Assembly: GCF_008086045.1 (NCBI RefSeq)
Contig: NZ_VSEY01000041.1
Location: 60,853 to 124,852 of the forward strand
Reading direction: 5' to 3'
From: Nonomuraea sp. PA05
Lineage (GTDB): Bacteria > Actinomycetota > Actinomycetes > Streptosporangiales > Streptosporangiaceae
Length of the DNA stretch: 64,000 bases
Below the pieces are notes generated by a model that saw only the letters and a list, made by a program, of their open reading frames with translations, was not told where the DNA came from and searched no databases. Of the stretch, positions 39,703 to 48,484 are shown one piece after another (position 1 is the first letter of the stretch; every line of letters begins with the position of its first letter). A program made the position numbers and the translations under genes.

Positions 39703-41955
39703 TTACGACGCCTTGCCACTGTCACGCTGGGTGACTGCGGTGGCGATGTCGTCACGGGTGATGCCGATGCGGTTCGCGCCCTTGCCGCCGCCCTCGGGCG
39801 TGCCCCAGACCTGCATGGTCTTGATGCCGTACGGCTTGAGCGCGGTCGTGAGCTGGGCCGTCTTCGCGCCGCCCTCCAGGCGCGCCCACGGTCCGTAGAT
39901 GTCTGGACGCAGCTCGGCGAGGCGATCCACGATTGCCTCGTTCCACACCTTGGCCTCGGACGGCGGGACCACGGCCAGCATGTCGGCGAGCAGGTCGAAG
40001 GTGGGCGCGTGCTGCTCGGGCGTCTCTCCGAGGGCGTGCCCGCTCAGCGCTCCCGTGCTGGCCCTTAGCGCGTGGGCACGGTCGGCGATGCGTTGCGTGG
40101 CGGGCGTGTCCAGGTAGGCGGTGCGCACGACCTTGGGCATCGGGGTTGCACCGAGCAGGTAGCCGATACCGGCGTCCATCTTGGGCTGGAAGACGGTGGC
40201 GCGAATGCCGTTCTTATAGGCGGACGTGCCGAGGATCATGTCGTTTTCGAGCTGGCCGGCGACGCGCAGGCAGAACCGGATGGTGACGTTCGCGCTGATG
40301 CCGGTGGGCAAGCTGTCCTTGTCCGGGCGCTGGGTGGCCAGCACCAGGATCACGCCGAGGGCGCGGCCGAGCTTGATGATGAACTCGGCGTCATCGCCTG
40401 CCTTGTCGCCGAACTCGGCGTGAGCGAACAGGTTCTGGCATTCGTCGAAGATGGCGACCAGCGGATGCAGTCCCAGGGACCGCTTGTCGGCGATCTGCCG
40501 GGTGACCTTCTTGTCCGGGCACAGGTCGGGCGGCAGGGCCTTGAGGGCGGCGGCGCGGCGCATGACCTCCTTGCGCAGCAGCGTCAGGGAGTCGGCAGCG
40601 TAGCCGATGGCCTCGTCCTCGATGCCGGAGACGTAGCGGTGGCAGTTCTGTTCGTGCGGGTCAAGGTCGCCGGTGCCCTTGAGTTCGTGAATCCACAGTT
40701 CGGCGCTCGGGTCAAGGGCCGCGCCGGAGGCGAGCACTCGCACTGAGGCCATCTTGCCCTGGCCAGGCTGTGAGCCGATCAGGATGTTCTGCTCAACGAG
40801 CGGTACGACGATGGCGCGGCCTCGCGGGTCACAGCCGAACGGGATGCCCTTGAAGACGTCGTGCGAGCTGGCCTTGAGCAGCGGGGACTTGATGACGGTC
40901 TTGGACAGGTCCTTGTCCCCCACCCAGAGGATCAGCCGTCCCTCGTGGATGGTCGAGTCGCCCTCGGGCCAGATGCAGCCCAGCGGGCGGCGTAGTGCCG
41001 AGGCCATGCGGTCGCGCTTGTCCATCACGTCGGCCACGGTCACGCCGTACGGCAGGTCGATGTCCGCCCGCCAGCCGGGGCCGTCGCGGGTGATCGGGGC
41101 GACGAACCGGATGGCGTCCTTGGGGTTCTTGGCGATGGCCTGGTTGATACCGGCGATGCCGAGCACGGTCAGGGACCGGACCACGATGTCGCTGGTGAGC
41201 TTCTCCACCGTGGACGCTACGACCGCGCGATTGATCAGCGGGCGGTCGGCGGGCTTACCGAGGACACCGAGCGTGGCGATGGCGACCGCGAGCGCCATCC
41301 ACTGCACGGGGTCCGTCTGGTCGGCCACGATGACGCCTGCGACCAGCAGCGTGACGAGGGCGCTGACGGACACTAGGGCGCGGAGCCGTACGCGGGAGTC
41401 ACGCTGCCTGCTGAGCTTCAGGTACGCCTCTGGGTCGGCCTTCTGGACGGCGGCCAGGCGTACCGGCTCACCCTCCAGGTCGAAGGTCCATTTGATGACG
41501 CCGCTCACCAGGCGCAGGAACCCACGCGGGGCGCGGGCGGTCAGCCGTCCGCCGTAGAGCGGTACGCGGCAGACCTGGTAGCCGGCCACGTGCAGGTAGT
41601 GCAGGCCGATCCACTTGACGGTCTCGACGGCTTCCGTCCGGGAGCGCAGCCAGAGCGGGACGATCGGCTGTCGGCTGCGTGCTTTCGCCTCCAGCGCGGT
41701 CCGCCAGTCCGCAGCGGTCGGACCGGGTTGGTCGACGCGGACGACCGCGCCTTCCAGGACCGGTCCGTCCGCGCTCGCGGGACTGTCCTCGCTGTCCTGC
41801 TCGGACCGGTCGGCGGGGCTCTGCGGCTGACGTCCCGCGCGGGCGGCGTCCAGATGGACGATGTCCGCGTCCTTGCCGTTCTCCTGGTCCGGCGCGGCGG
41901 ACCGGTCCTGGTCCTTGTCGTCCTCGTGGTTGGGATTGTCCTGCTGGTGGGTCAT
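39703..41955 (-). CDS. traB: TraB/FtsK-type conjugative DNA translocase
   Basis: A 750-residue membrane ATPase. Disordered acidic N-terminus (1-75), two transmembrane segments around residues 200-245, then the RecA-like motor: Walker A IGSQPGQGKMASV (Met replaces the usual Ser/Thr), Walker B LVAIFDEC, and LATQRPD. The C-terminus (about 680-745) fits a DNA-binding winged helix (AQLTTALKPYGIKTMQVWG). It is expected to pump double-stranded element DNA into neighbouring mycelium. ATG at 41955 overlaps the upstream gene as ATGA. Confidence 0.92.
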   Translation of the reverse strand: MTHQQDNPNHEDDKDQDRSAAPDQENGKDADIVHLDAARAGRQPQSPADRSEQDSEDSPASADGPVLEGAVVRVDQPGPTAADWRTALEAKARSRQPIVPLWLRSRTEAVETVKWIGLHYLHVAGYQVCRVPLYGGRLTARAPRGFLRLVSGVIKWTFDLEGEPVRLAAVQKADPEAYLKLSRQRDSRVRLRALVSVSALVTLLVAGVIVADQTDPVQWMALAVAIATLGVLGKPADRPLINRAVVASTVEKLTSDIVVRSLTVLGIAGINQAIAKNPKDAIRFVAPITRDGPGWRADIDLPYGVTVADVMDKRDRMASALRRPLGCIWPEGDSTIHEGRLILWVGDKDLSKTVIKSPLLKASSHDVFKGIPFGCDPRGRAIVVPLVEQNILIGSQPGQGKMASVRVLASGAALDPSAELWIHELKGTGDLDPHEQNCHRYVSGIEDEAIGYAADSLTLLRKEVMRRAAALKALPPDLCPDKKVTRQIADKRSLGLHPLVAIFDECQNLFAHAEFGDKAGDDAEFIIKLGRALGVILVLATQRPDKDSLPTGISANVTIRFCLRVAGQLENDMILGTSAYKNGIRATVFQPKMDAGIGYLLGATPMPKVVRTAYLDTPATQRIADRAHALRASTGALSGHALGETPEQHAPTFDLLADMLAVVPPSEAKVWNEAIVDRLAELRPDIYGPWARLEGGAKTAQLTTALKPYGIKTMQVWGTPEGGGKGANRIGITRDDIATAVTQRDSGKAS

Positions 41956-42356
41956 GATGTGTGCACCTCGTTTGACTTGCTGGTCGCGGGGTCCTGGGGC
42001 GCGGTCGTTGTCTTGGCGGATGAGGCCGCGCCCCATGTGGCGGTCAGGGACGATGCGCGGTCGGACCGCTGCTCGTCCGGTCGGTCTGCGGGCTCTTCGG
42101 CGGCGGTCGGGGTGTGCGGTCCGTCCGCTGCGGTGATGCCGAGTTCGGCCCGCCAGTTGGTGGCGAGCAGTTCGGTACGGTCTTCCGCGAACGGGCGCTG
42201 AGTCAGTAGTTCGGCCAGCAGCATGGCGGTGATGGCCTGGTTGCGGTCGAAGGTCCGTCCGGGATAGCCGGTGACGCTCCAGCGGTAGCCGCGAAGTTCG
42301 GCCACGTGCGGGCAGGTGTCCGAGGTCATGTGTGTGTCGGTGATGGTCAGGGTCAT
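41952..42356 (-). CDS. hypothetical protein coupled to traB
   Basis: A 134-residue protein. The N-terminal half is compact (ELRGYRWSVTGYPGRTFDRN), the C-terminal half is disordered and Ala/Thr/Asp-rich. It overlaps traB downstream by 4 bp and touches the DUF2637 gene upstream, so it is translated within the transfer operon. No family recognised. Confidence 0.65.
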   Translation of the reverse strand: MTLTITDTHMTSDTCPHVAELRGYRWSVTGYPGRTFDRNQAITAMLLAELLTQRPFAEDRTELLATNWRAELGITAADGPHTPTAAEEPADRPDEQRSDRASSLTATWGAASSAKTTTAPQDPATSKSNEVHTS

Positions 42357-43357
42357 CAGGCGGCCTCGTTCTCGCGTACGGGCGTCGTCTGTTTCGCGGA
42401 GCCTTCGTTCTTCAGGCGCGACAGGAGCGCTCCGGCGCGGTCGGTCGAGATGCTTTGTCCTTGGCGGCGGATGGCGTCTCGAAGGCGGTCACGAGTCAGG
42501 GGCTCGCCTTGCGCCTTGAGATCGGCGGCGACGCGTCGTCCGAGGGGGACGAGGTCACCCACGTTCGGCGTCGGCGGCAGGGACTTCTTGGTACGGGTGC
42601 GGCTGGGGGCAGGGCGCTTGCGGGGCGCGGGTGGCAGGGCCGGGGGTTCTGGATCGACGCGTACGGCTTCCGCCTTGATTGGGATGCTCTTCGGCGTGAG
42701 TTCGCCGAGGTGGTACAGGGCTCGCTCGCGGCGGGTGGCCTTCCAGCGCCAGAGCAGGCCGTACCGGTCCTGCAGCTCTGTCTTGGCCAGGATGCGTTCG
42801 CGCTCGCGGCCGAGGGCCTCGGGGTAGCTGCAGATCTCCCAGAGCACCATGCGGCGCCAGAGCGCGACCGTCGCCATCGGGGCGAGCAGCCAGCGTGAAC
42901 GGCGGATCCCGTCCATGTGATCGGGCTTGGCCAGGTCGGCGCGCTTGCGGATGACGTGAGCACCGACCTCGATGGCGATGACCCACAGCAGCGGGAGCAG
43001 CGCGTGGGCGACGACGGCGAACCAGTCGGTACGACCGGGCGCGCTGAGGTAGGCGGCCACGTTGAGGTAGACCGTCGCGCCGGTCAGTGCCCACGGGATG
43101 AACCGGAGCCAGCTCAGCCGCATGCCGAGACGGGCGAGCACGATATCGAGTGCCGAGAACACGGCGATGCCCAGATCGATGCCGAGCGGAACCGTCCAGG
43201 CGAACCAGCCGAACGAGGGGTCGGCGGCGTGTGCGACACGCTCGAAGCTGTTGACGAACCCGATCAGGCCAAGCGCGCCGGTCACGGCGGCGGTGACGGC
43301 TACGGCGGTCCGCTCACCCTCGGTGAGGGGGCGCGGTGCGGTGGTGCAGGCGTTCAT
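42356..43357 (-). CDS. DUF2637 membrane protein, spread-type
   Basis: A 333-residue protein with four transmembrane segments in the first ~150 residues (ALGLIGFVNSFERVAH opens the DUF2637 domain), followed by a basic cytosolic tail with Pro-rich linker and a helix-turn-helix-like end (LTRDRLRDAIRRQGQSIS). DUF2637 proteins of AICEs occupy the position of SpdB-like intramycelial spread proteins. ATG at 43357 overlaps the upstream gene. Confidence 0.85.
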   Translation of the reverse strand: MNACTTAPRPLTEGERTAVAVTAAVTGALGLIGFVNSFERVAHAADPSFGWFAWTVPLGIDLGIAVFSALDIVLARLGMRLSWLRFIPWALTGATVYLNVAAYLSAPGRTDWFAVVAHALLPLLWVIAIEVGAHVIRKRADLAKPDHMDGIRRSRWLLAPMATVALWRRMVLWEICSYPEALGRERERILAKTELQDRYGLLWRWKATRRERALYHLGELTPKSIPIKAEAVRVDPEPPALPPAPRKRPAPSRTRTKKSLPPTPNVGDLVPLGRRVAADLKAQGEPLTRDRLRDAIRRQGQSISTDRAGALLSRLKNEGSAKQTTPVRENEAA

Positions 43358-43737
43358 GCGGCCACCTCCGCTGCGCAGTCGAGGCAGATGCCGAGGTGGC
43401 GCGGCAGCACGTACCCGACGTCCGTCAGGCACTCCGGGCAGGTACGGCGTGCGGCGTTCGCCTTCGACAGGGCGACGCGCTGGCGAAGAGTCGCGGTGCG
43501 CTTGGGCAGCGCGAACCGCACGTCGTACAGGTAGGCGGCGCGGACACCGGGAGCACCGTAGCGGCGGGAGCACCACAGCACTTGCGCCTGAACTCCTTGC
43601 CCACCGGGGCGCAGCCCCTCGGCGGTGAGCTGGCGAAGGGTGCGCAGGTGCGGCGGGGCCATCTTCCACGGGTAGGTGGGGATGCTGTACCGGTCGCCGG
43701 TCGGGTCCCAGTAGCGGGCGCGGATGCGGCTTGCCAT
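43354..43737 (-). CDS. RRQRL-type zinc-binding protein
   Basis: A 127-residue protein beginning near DPTGDRYSIPTYPWKMAP with LRTLRQLTAEGLRPGG, features of the actinobacterial RRQRL-motif zinc-binding family of mobile elements. Zinc ligands are CPEC and CLDC in the C-terminal third. Overlaps both neighbours by about 4 and 1 bp. Function unknown, probably in transfer control. Confidence 0.8.
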   Translation of the reverse strand: MASRIRARYWDPTGDRYSIPTYPWKMAPPHLRTLRQLTAEGLRPGGQGVQAQVLWCSRRYGAPGVRAAYLYDVRFALPKRTATLRQRVALSKANAARRTCPECLTDVGYVLPRHLGICLDCAAEVAA

Positions 43738-44066
43738 CAGGCCACCTCCAGGTCTTCCAGCTCGGTGCCGTGATCGGCGATCTCGGTGGACGTCCGGCCC
43801 GCCCAGATGCCCGAGGTCGGGCGCGTCTCCAGCGCGTAGAGCCCGCAGAGCAACAGGGCCGGGCAGGTGGCGCAGACCTCACGGGCAACGCCCTCGCGGG
43901 CGGCCCGCTCCTCGGTGCTCTCGATCGTGAGCCGAGGGCCGGTGTGCAGCTCGGGGTCGTAGGTGCATTCGGGAAGCGGCGTTTCGCCGTCCACGCGCCA
44001 GGTCGCTTCGACTTCGGCGAGCGACATGCGCGCCGGGTGGATCGGTCGGTTGATGTTGTGTGCCAC
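43737..44066 (-). CDS. WhiB-like iron-sulfur regulator
   Basis: A 109-residue protein with the WhiB pattern: Cys in PECTYDPE, then CATCPALLLC (C-x2-C-x5-C) and GIWAGRT in place of the usual GVWGG turn. Four Cys would hold a 4Fe-4S cluster. WhiB-like proteins bind sigma factor and tune transcription. GTG start at 44066. It heads the leftward transfer operon, with a small membrane protein gene just upstream. Confidence 0.85.
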   Translation of the reverse strand: MAHNINRPIHPARMSLAEVEATWRVDGETPLPECTYDPELHTGPRLTIESTEERAAREGVAREVCATCPALLLCGLYALETRPTSGIWAGRTSTEIADHGTELEDLEVA

Positions 44067-44088
44067 TGGTGGGTCTCTCTTCCTGCGG

Positions 44089-44256
44089 TTAGTTGCTGAC
44101 GGTCTGGACGAACCGCGCGAACGACTCGGACGCGCTCATGACCAGGTGTGCCGCCGCCTTGACGATGGTCGCCGCGCCCTCCGGGTCCTTCAGGGCGTAG
44201 AGGGCGGCGCAGATCACGAGGACGGTCGGGAGCACCTTTCGCGGACGGACAAGCAT
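44089..44256 (-). CDS. small membrane protein
   Basis: A 55-residue protein with one hydrophobic segment (PTVLVICAALYAL) and an amphipathic C-terminus. ATG at 44256 is chosen because GAGAGGG precedes it; an upstream Met has no such signal. First gene of the leftward transfer operon. No family recognised. Confidence 0.6.
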   Translation of the reverse strand: MLVRPRKVLPTVLVICAALYALKDPEGAATIVKAAAHLVMSASESFARFVQTVSN

Positions 44257-44427
44257 GTTGAGCCCTCTCGGTTCGAGAACCTGCGAGCAGGTCCTAAGAG
44301 ACATAGAACATGTACAGTCACTGAGAGTCAAGTCCTAGGCGCCGACTGTCGTGGGTTCCTGCGGGTCTCGCCTCGCTCGTTCCTGCTGACTCAAGCCTTC
44401 CTCGTGGCGCGCTCCGGCAACACCGTG

Positions 44428-44472
44428 ATCACCCCCGGGACTGAATGCACAGGGGGTGATTTTGGGGGTGAT
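44428..44472. promoter_or_regulatory. triple 9-bp operator-like repeat
   Basis: ATCACCCCC at 44428-44436 is the exact complement of GGGGGTGAT at 44452-44460, and a second GGGGGTGAT follows at 44464-44472. They sit in the 320-bp gap between the leftward transfer operon and the rightward XRE-TPR gene (44257-44576), where I see no gene. Likely binding sites for an element regulator. Confidence 0.65.
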
Positions 44473-44576
44473 CCGGTCCTCGACCAGGGGAAACGCCATA
44501 CCGAATTTGTTGAATTCGAGCCGCGTAAGCCGTGTCCGCGCCATGATTGCCACGGCTCGGATATGCGGAGGTGAAC

Positions 44577-45950
44577 GTGTCGCGGATACCCAATGTGGCG
44601 CTCGCACAGGCCATGCGGCGCGCAGACTGCTCGAATTCCGGACTAGCCTCACGAGTGCGACAAATTGGCCAGAATGACGGCAAAGACCTGAGTTGCACAC
44701 ATGTGGACGTCAAGCGCTGGCTTGATGGCGTGAAGCCTCGGCCGGCGACTGCAAGGTTCATTGCGGAGGCCCTCTCCCAGAAGGCCGGCGTGACCTTCTC
44801 CCTGGATGACATCGGGCTTGGCGACGTCGTCACCCCGGAGACGCTTGAGGCGACTCTCGCGCACGGCGGCGGGATCTCCGAAGTCGGAAGCCTGCTGCTG
44901 GGCCTTACCCGCAGAGACCTCGCCGATGATCCCGTTGCGCTGGAGTCCGTGGTCGTGCCGGACGCCTGGGGAGAGTCCCTGATCGCATGGCTTCTGTCAC
45001 GACCAGAGCCACTTCAATCCAGGGAAAACGCGCGACCATCAGTGGGCGCGTGGGATGTGCACACAGTCCGGATAACCACTGAGATCTTCGCCAACATGGG
45101 CTTCCAATTCGGTGGCGGACACGCACGTTCCGCACTTATTCAGTATTACAACCGCGAAGTTGTCCCAATGCTGGATGGCAAATTCACAGAGCCAGTAGGA
45201 CGGTCGCTGTACGCGGCTGCCGCCGAGATCACCGAGCTGGTCGCTTGGACGGCCTATGACTTGGGACGGCATGGGCTCGCCCAGCGGTACTTCCTCCAGG
45301 GCCTTCGCCTCGCGCAGGCGTCAGGCGACCGCATGATGGGCGGCCTGCTGCTGGCCGACATGAGCCATCAGGCCAACTACCTTGGTCGGTACAACCAGGC
45401 GATTCAGCTTGCCCGCGCTGCTCAGGAGGGCTGCAAGGACGTATCCACCGCTACACCGATGGCCCTGTTCTACGCGATGGAAGCGCGGGCCCACGCGGGT
45501 AACGGCGATGAGGTCCAGTGCGCACGCGCCCTGCTCCAGGCCGAGAAGTACTTCAGCAAACGCAAGGCGGAAGACGATCCGCCGTGGTCCCGCTACTTCG
45601 ACGCTGCGGAACTGGCGAGCGAAGGTGCGCACTGCTATCGCGACCTCAGGATCCCGTCACAGGCAATGCAGTTCGTGGGCCAAGCCGTCGATCTGTGCGA
45701 CCCGATGTACGTGCGGACCCTCGCCTTTGACCGCCTGGTGCAGGCAGCGAGCTATGTGCATATGGGGCAGCCGGCGAAGGCCGCCCTGGTCGCGCTCGAA
45801 GCCGTCAACCTCGCAGGGCCTCTCAAGTCGGAACGCTACCTGCGGTACATCCGAGACCTCAAGGCAGATCTCACCAGCTTCGATTGCGAAGTTTCAGTCC
45901 AGGCATTCAACGCTCTTGTCGCCGAAAAGTACCCTCTGCTTGGCAGGTAA
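44577..45950 (+). CDS. XRE-like regulator with TPR domain
   Basis: A 457-residue protein: N-terminal helix-turn-helix (NVALAQAMRRADCSNSGLASRV with THVDVKRWLDG) and a helical TPR-like region to the C-terminus (GLAQRYFLQGLRLAQASGD, YNQAIQLARAAQEG and more). Such regulators sense peptides or small ligands and are widespread in actinomycetes, including on AICEs. GTG at 44577 has GGAGG upstream. Divergent from the transfer operon across the 9-bp repeats, so it may regulate it. Convergent with the phosphotransferase gene. Confidence 0.8.
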   Translation: MSRIPNVALAQAMRRADCSNSGLASRVRQIGQNDGKDLSCTHVDVKRWLDGVKPRPATARFIAEALSQKAGVTFSLDDIGLGDVVTPETLEATLAHGGGISEVGSLLLGLTRRDLADDPVALESVVVPDAWGESLIAWLLSRPEPLQSRENARPSVGAWDVHTVRITTEIFANMGFQFGGGHARSALIQYYNREVVPMLDGKFTEPVGRSLYAAAAEITELVAWTAYDLGRHGLAQRYFLQGLRLAQASGDRMMGGLLLADMSHQANYLGRYNQAIQLARAAQEGCKDVSTATPMALFYAMEARAHAGNGDEVQCARALLQAEKYFSKRKAEDDPPWSRYFDAAELASEGAHCYRDLRIPSQAMQFVGQAVDLCDPMYVRTLAFDRLVQAASYVHMGQPAKAALVALEAVNLAGPLKSERYLRYIRDLKADLTSFDCEVSVQAFNALVAEKYPLLGR

Positions 45951-45959
45951 CACGCCTCG

Positions 45960-46868
45960 CTAGAAGGCCCGCCAGCGACGAGGCATACCAGGGTTCTGAA
46001 GGCACAAGAGGCGATTGTGGAATTCCCGCGCAATAGCCTCGTCTTCATTGACGTTCTGCATGAGCCATGTCGTCATCTTCAGCTCATTGATGTCCCTGAG
46101 CACGGGATAGCCCTCCCACTCCAGGACATCAAAGCCGTAGCGTTCCGCGAACTGGTCATATTCGGCACGAGTACCCCAGCCCAAGGAGTGTTCGATGGCC
46201 GTGACGGCAAGGTCGGTCTCGGGAGGGCCGAACGCGAAGCGCTCGAAGTCGATCAGCACTATGGTGCCGTCGGTGGTCTTAATGAGGTTGTCCGAGTGAG
46301 CGTCACCATGCACCGCGCAGGCGGCGAGAGGAAATTCCAGGGCCTCATAAGCCGTACGTAGCTGCTGATACTTCCTCAGCAAGAACTGACGTTGTTCGTC
46401 GGATAGGACATCGGCCGAAGAGATGCGCTCCGAGACGCGCCCAAGGATGTCGATCCTCGGCAGTGGCAGGTCTTCAGGTACCGGCATCCGATGCAGAGCA
46501 CGCAGCACCTCTGCTAGGTCGATCAGAGTCGCGGGACCTCCACCGTTGTCGATGAAGTGCCACAGCGTCACAGGCCGGTCCCTGACGATGAGGGGCTGAT
46601 GGTGACTGGTCGTCCGCGCCGCCGACAGTCCCGCCTCATAGAGCCAGGCCGACACCGCCACCTCTTTGCGAGCGTCGTCAAGCACGTCCAAGCTCCTGGC
46701 GATACGCACGACGACTCGTTCGGCAGGCAGAAAGAACAGGGCGTTCTCCCCGAGGCGGATCAACCGCGCGTCCTCGCTCACGAGGCCGGCGACCTTGCAC
46801 GCCTCCTGGAGGGTCGCGTGAGCTTCTTGAGAGGTGAAGGGGACTGCGGCTGGCTGGAACACGGTCAC
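45960..46868 (-). CDS. APH-family phosphotransferase
   Basis: A 302-residue kinase of the aminoglycoside/choline phosphotransferase fold. Catalytic loop is VHGDAHSDNLI and metal-binding Asp is in VLIDFERF. Glycine loop region is LGENALFFL and the ATP-binding Lys position is unclear (VVRIARS). Substrate unknown; the fold alone does not show antibiotic resistance. GTG start overlaps the stop of the GntR gene by one base, so they form an operon. APH genes next to GntR regulators occur on other AICEs. Confidence 0.85.
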   Translation of the reverse strand: MTVFQPAAVPFTSQEAHATLQEACKVAGLVSEDARLIRLGENALFFLPAERVVVRIARSLDVLDDARKEVAVSAWLYEAGLSAARTTSHHQPLIVRDRPVTLWHFIDNGGGPATLIDLAEVLRALHRMPVPEDLPLPRIDILGRVSERISSADVLSDEQRQFLLRKYQQLRTAYEALEFPLAACAVHGDAHSDNLIKTTDGTIVLIDFERFAFGPPETDLAVTAIEHSLGWGTRAEYDQFAERYGFDVLEWEGYPVLRDINELKMTTWLMQNVNEDEAIAREFHNRLLCLQNPGMPRRWRAF

Positions 46869-47557
46869 TAGGAACCCTTTGGTTGCGTCTTGACCACGCG
46901 GCCTCGGCCGGCGCGCTTCTCGACTATCCCTTCCGCTTCTAGCAGCGCAAACGCTCGTCTGACAGTGATACGGCCAACGCCTTGCTCTTGGGCCAGTGCA
47001 TTCTCCCCAGGGAGCACAGCCCCTACGGCGAACTTCCCGCCGGCTATGTCCTGCCGTAGGGCGGCGGCAACGTCGTCAGCGCGCGTACGCGCATGGCTGG
47101 GCCCGCCGACAAACCACCCTTTGCCATGGACGGAGGCAATCACCCCTTCAGAGGCAAGCAGTTGGAACGCCTGCCGGACGGTTCCCTTCGAGACGCCGTA
47201 CTCCTCCGCAGCCACTACCTCACCAGGCAGTTGCTGACCGGGCACAAGCTCACCGTTCGCGATGCGCTTGCGGAGAGCCTCGGCGATCGTTTCGTACTGC
47301 GTCGAGGCCGCACGGCCGGCGCCTGGCGGCCCCTCTCCGACCACTCGACGTCCACGGCCTGCCTCGCTGGCCACTAGTCCCGCGCGCTCCAGCTCGGCGA
47401 CGGCTTGACGAACGGTGCCTCTCGCCACGCCGTACGTACGAGCTAGGTCTGCCTCGGAGGGCAGCATGCCGCCGGCGGGCGGATCCCCGTCACGAATGCG
47501 GCTGCGGATGTCCTCGGCAATCCGTACGTAGGTGGGGCCATCCGTCGCCTTGCTCAT
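46868..47557 (-). CDS. triple GntR winged-helix regulator
   Basis: A 229-residue protein made of three consecutive GntR-type winged helices and nothing else. The recognition-helix segments are TYGVARGTVRQAVAELERAG (about 40-60), EYGVSKGTVRQAFQLLASEG (about 115-135) and EQGVGRITVRRAFALLEAEG (about 190-210), each followed by a wing (GRGR, GKGW, GRGR). No UTRA or other ligand domain is present. GntR proteins normally have one HTH and dimerise, so three tandem domains are unusual. ATG at 47557. Position suggests a KorSA-type repressor of the element. Confidence 0.85.
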   Translation of the reverse strand: MSKATDGPTYVRIAEDIRSRIRDGDPPAGGMLPSEADLARTYGVARGTVRQAVAELERAGLVASEAGRGRRVVGEGPPGAGRAASTQYETIAEALRKRIANGELVPGQQLPGEVVAAEEYGVSKGTVRQAFQLLASEGVIASVHGKGWFVGGPSHARTRADDVAAALRQDIAGGKFAVGAVLPGENALAQEQGVGRITVRRAFALLEAEGIVEKRAGRGRVVKTQPKGS

Positions 47558-47775
47558 CGCGCTCCCTCGCCGAGGCACATCGTCTCTAGGGTAGGGCGGA
47601 CAGGCTAAGACCTGCGATGCATCGCGGCTCCGCGCCTCTTCTGATGTCTTCCCCCGACAGAGCCGAGGGACGCGGCATGACGCCAGGTCGGCCCAAGTGC
47701 CCTGTTGCCTTCGAGAACTCCGAGATCCTCCAGGTGGCTCCTCAGCATGGCCCACGGCGGGAGATCCGAACCAGG

Positions 47776-48108
47776 TCAGCCGGCCCGCTCCTGGCGCTCT
47801 TGCACCTCGTCCCGCCTACCTTCGATGGCGGCATCGTCTGGGTCTTCACATCGATGCTCGTTCTCGAACGCCACCATGAGCGCCATCCAGACCGCACGCG
47901 CATGGTTGTAGCGGCCCCTGCCGATCTCCTCATAGCGCCCGGATGAACCGGCGCGCAGCACGAGGAACTGCCCGCCCTGGCTCGCCCACTCCAGCACGCC
48001 GCAGCACGAGGTCTCGGTGATCCGAAGATGGTCTCTGGGCCGACGCAGATACGGCTCCCAGCGTGGCGTACGCGGGTCAGGAGGTGGCACGACCGCTCGT
48101 CGGCTCAA
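47776..48108 (-). CDS. AICE hypothetical protein
   Basis: A 110-residue protein with HLRITETSCCGVLEWASQGGQFLVLR and YEEIGRGRYNHARAVWMALM, a pattern I have seen in small AICE proteins of unknown function. Probable start TTG at 48108, or a later GTG. Overlaps the upstream gene by 32 bp. Confidence 0.6.
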   Translation of the reverse strand: MSRRAVVPPPDPRTPRWEPYLRRPRDHLRITETSCCGVLEWASQGGQFLVLRAGSSGRYEEIGRGRYNHARAVWMALMVAFENEHRCEDPDDAAIEGRRDEVQERQERAG

Positions 48109-48379
48109 CGGCGCACTCCTGTAGGTAGCGGAAGACGTTGCGGCGGCAGCGCTGCCACGCGCACGCGAAGGCGAGTTCTAGCTGCGTGTCGGCTTCGAGC
48201 TCCGGCTTGACGCCATAGGTGATCTCGTCGGCACTCAGTTTGGGCAGCGGCCTCGCCCGCCAGACGCCGAGTTGGTCGCGCCAGACGTAAAAGCGTCTGA
48301 ACGCGCCGTGCAGGTCTGCCGGCGGGATGCCGAGTATGGAAGTCATGTGTGGTTGATCTTCCGGCGTTGCGTTGGACAT
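48077..48379 (-). CDS. AICE hypothetical protein
   Basis: A 100-residue protein (FYVWRDQLGVWRARPLPKLS, then LELAFACAWQRCRRNVFRYL). Two starts are possible, ATG 48379 or ATG 48346; the second has GGAAG at a long spacing. Divergent from the GntR gene at 48485. No family recognised. Confidence 0.55.
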   Translation of the reverse strand: MSNATPEDQPHMTSILGIPPADLHGAFRRFYVWRDQLGVWRARPLPKLSADEITYGVKPELEADTQLELAFACAWQRCRRNVFRYLQECAVEPTSGRATS

Positions 48380-48436
48380 GGACGTCAGCCAAAAATCCCG
48401 ACCGGCTGACGTTCGCCCACGTTAACTCTAGGGCCT

Positions 48437-48465
48437 CATGGCCACAAGGCTCATGGCAACATGGC
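48437..48465. promoter_or_regulatory. CATGGC repeat cluster upstream of GntR gene
   Basis: Three CATGGC copies (48437, 48452, 48460) lie within 30 bp, about 20 bp before the GntR start and between two divergent genes. A candidate autoregulatory operator; the spacings (15 and 8) are irregular. Confidence 0.4.
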
Positions 48466-48484
48466 CGAGTGACACTTGTGTGTT

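Noticed and set aside
45960..46868. Aminoglycoside resistance gene
   Set aside because: Only the phosphotransferase fold is visible; no similarity to a specific resistance enzyme can be shown.
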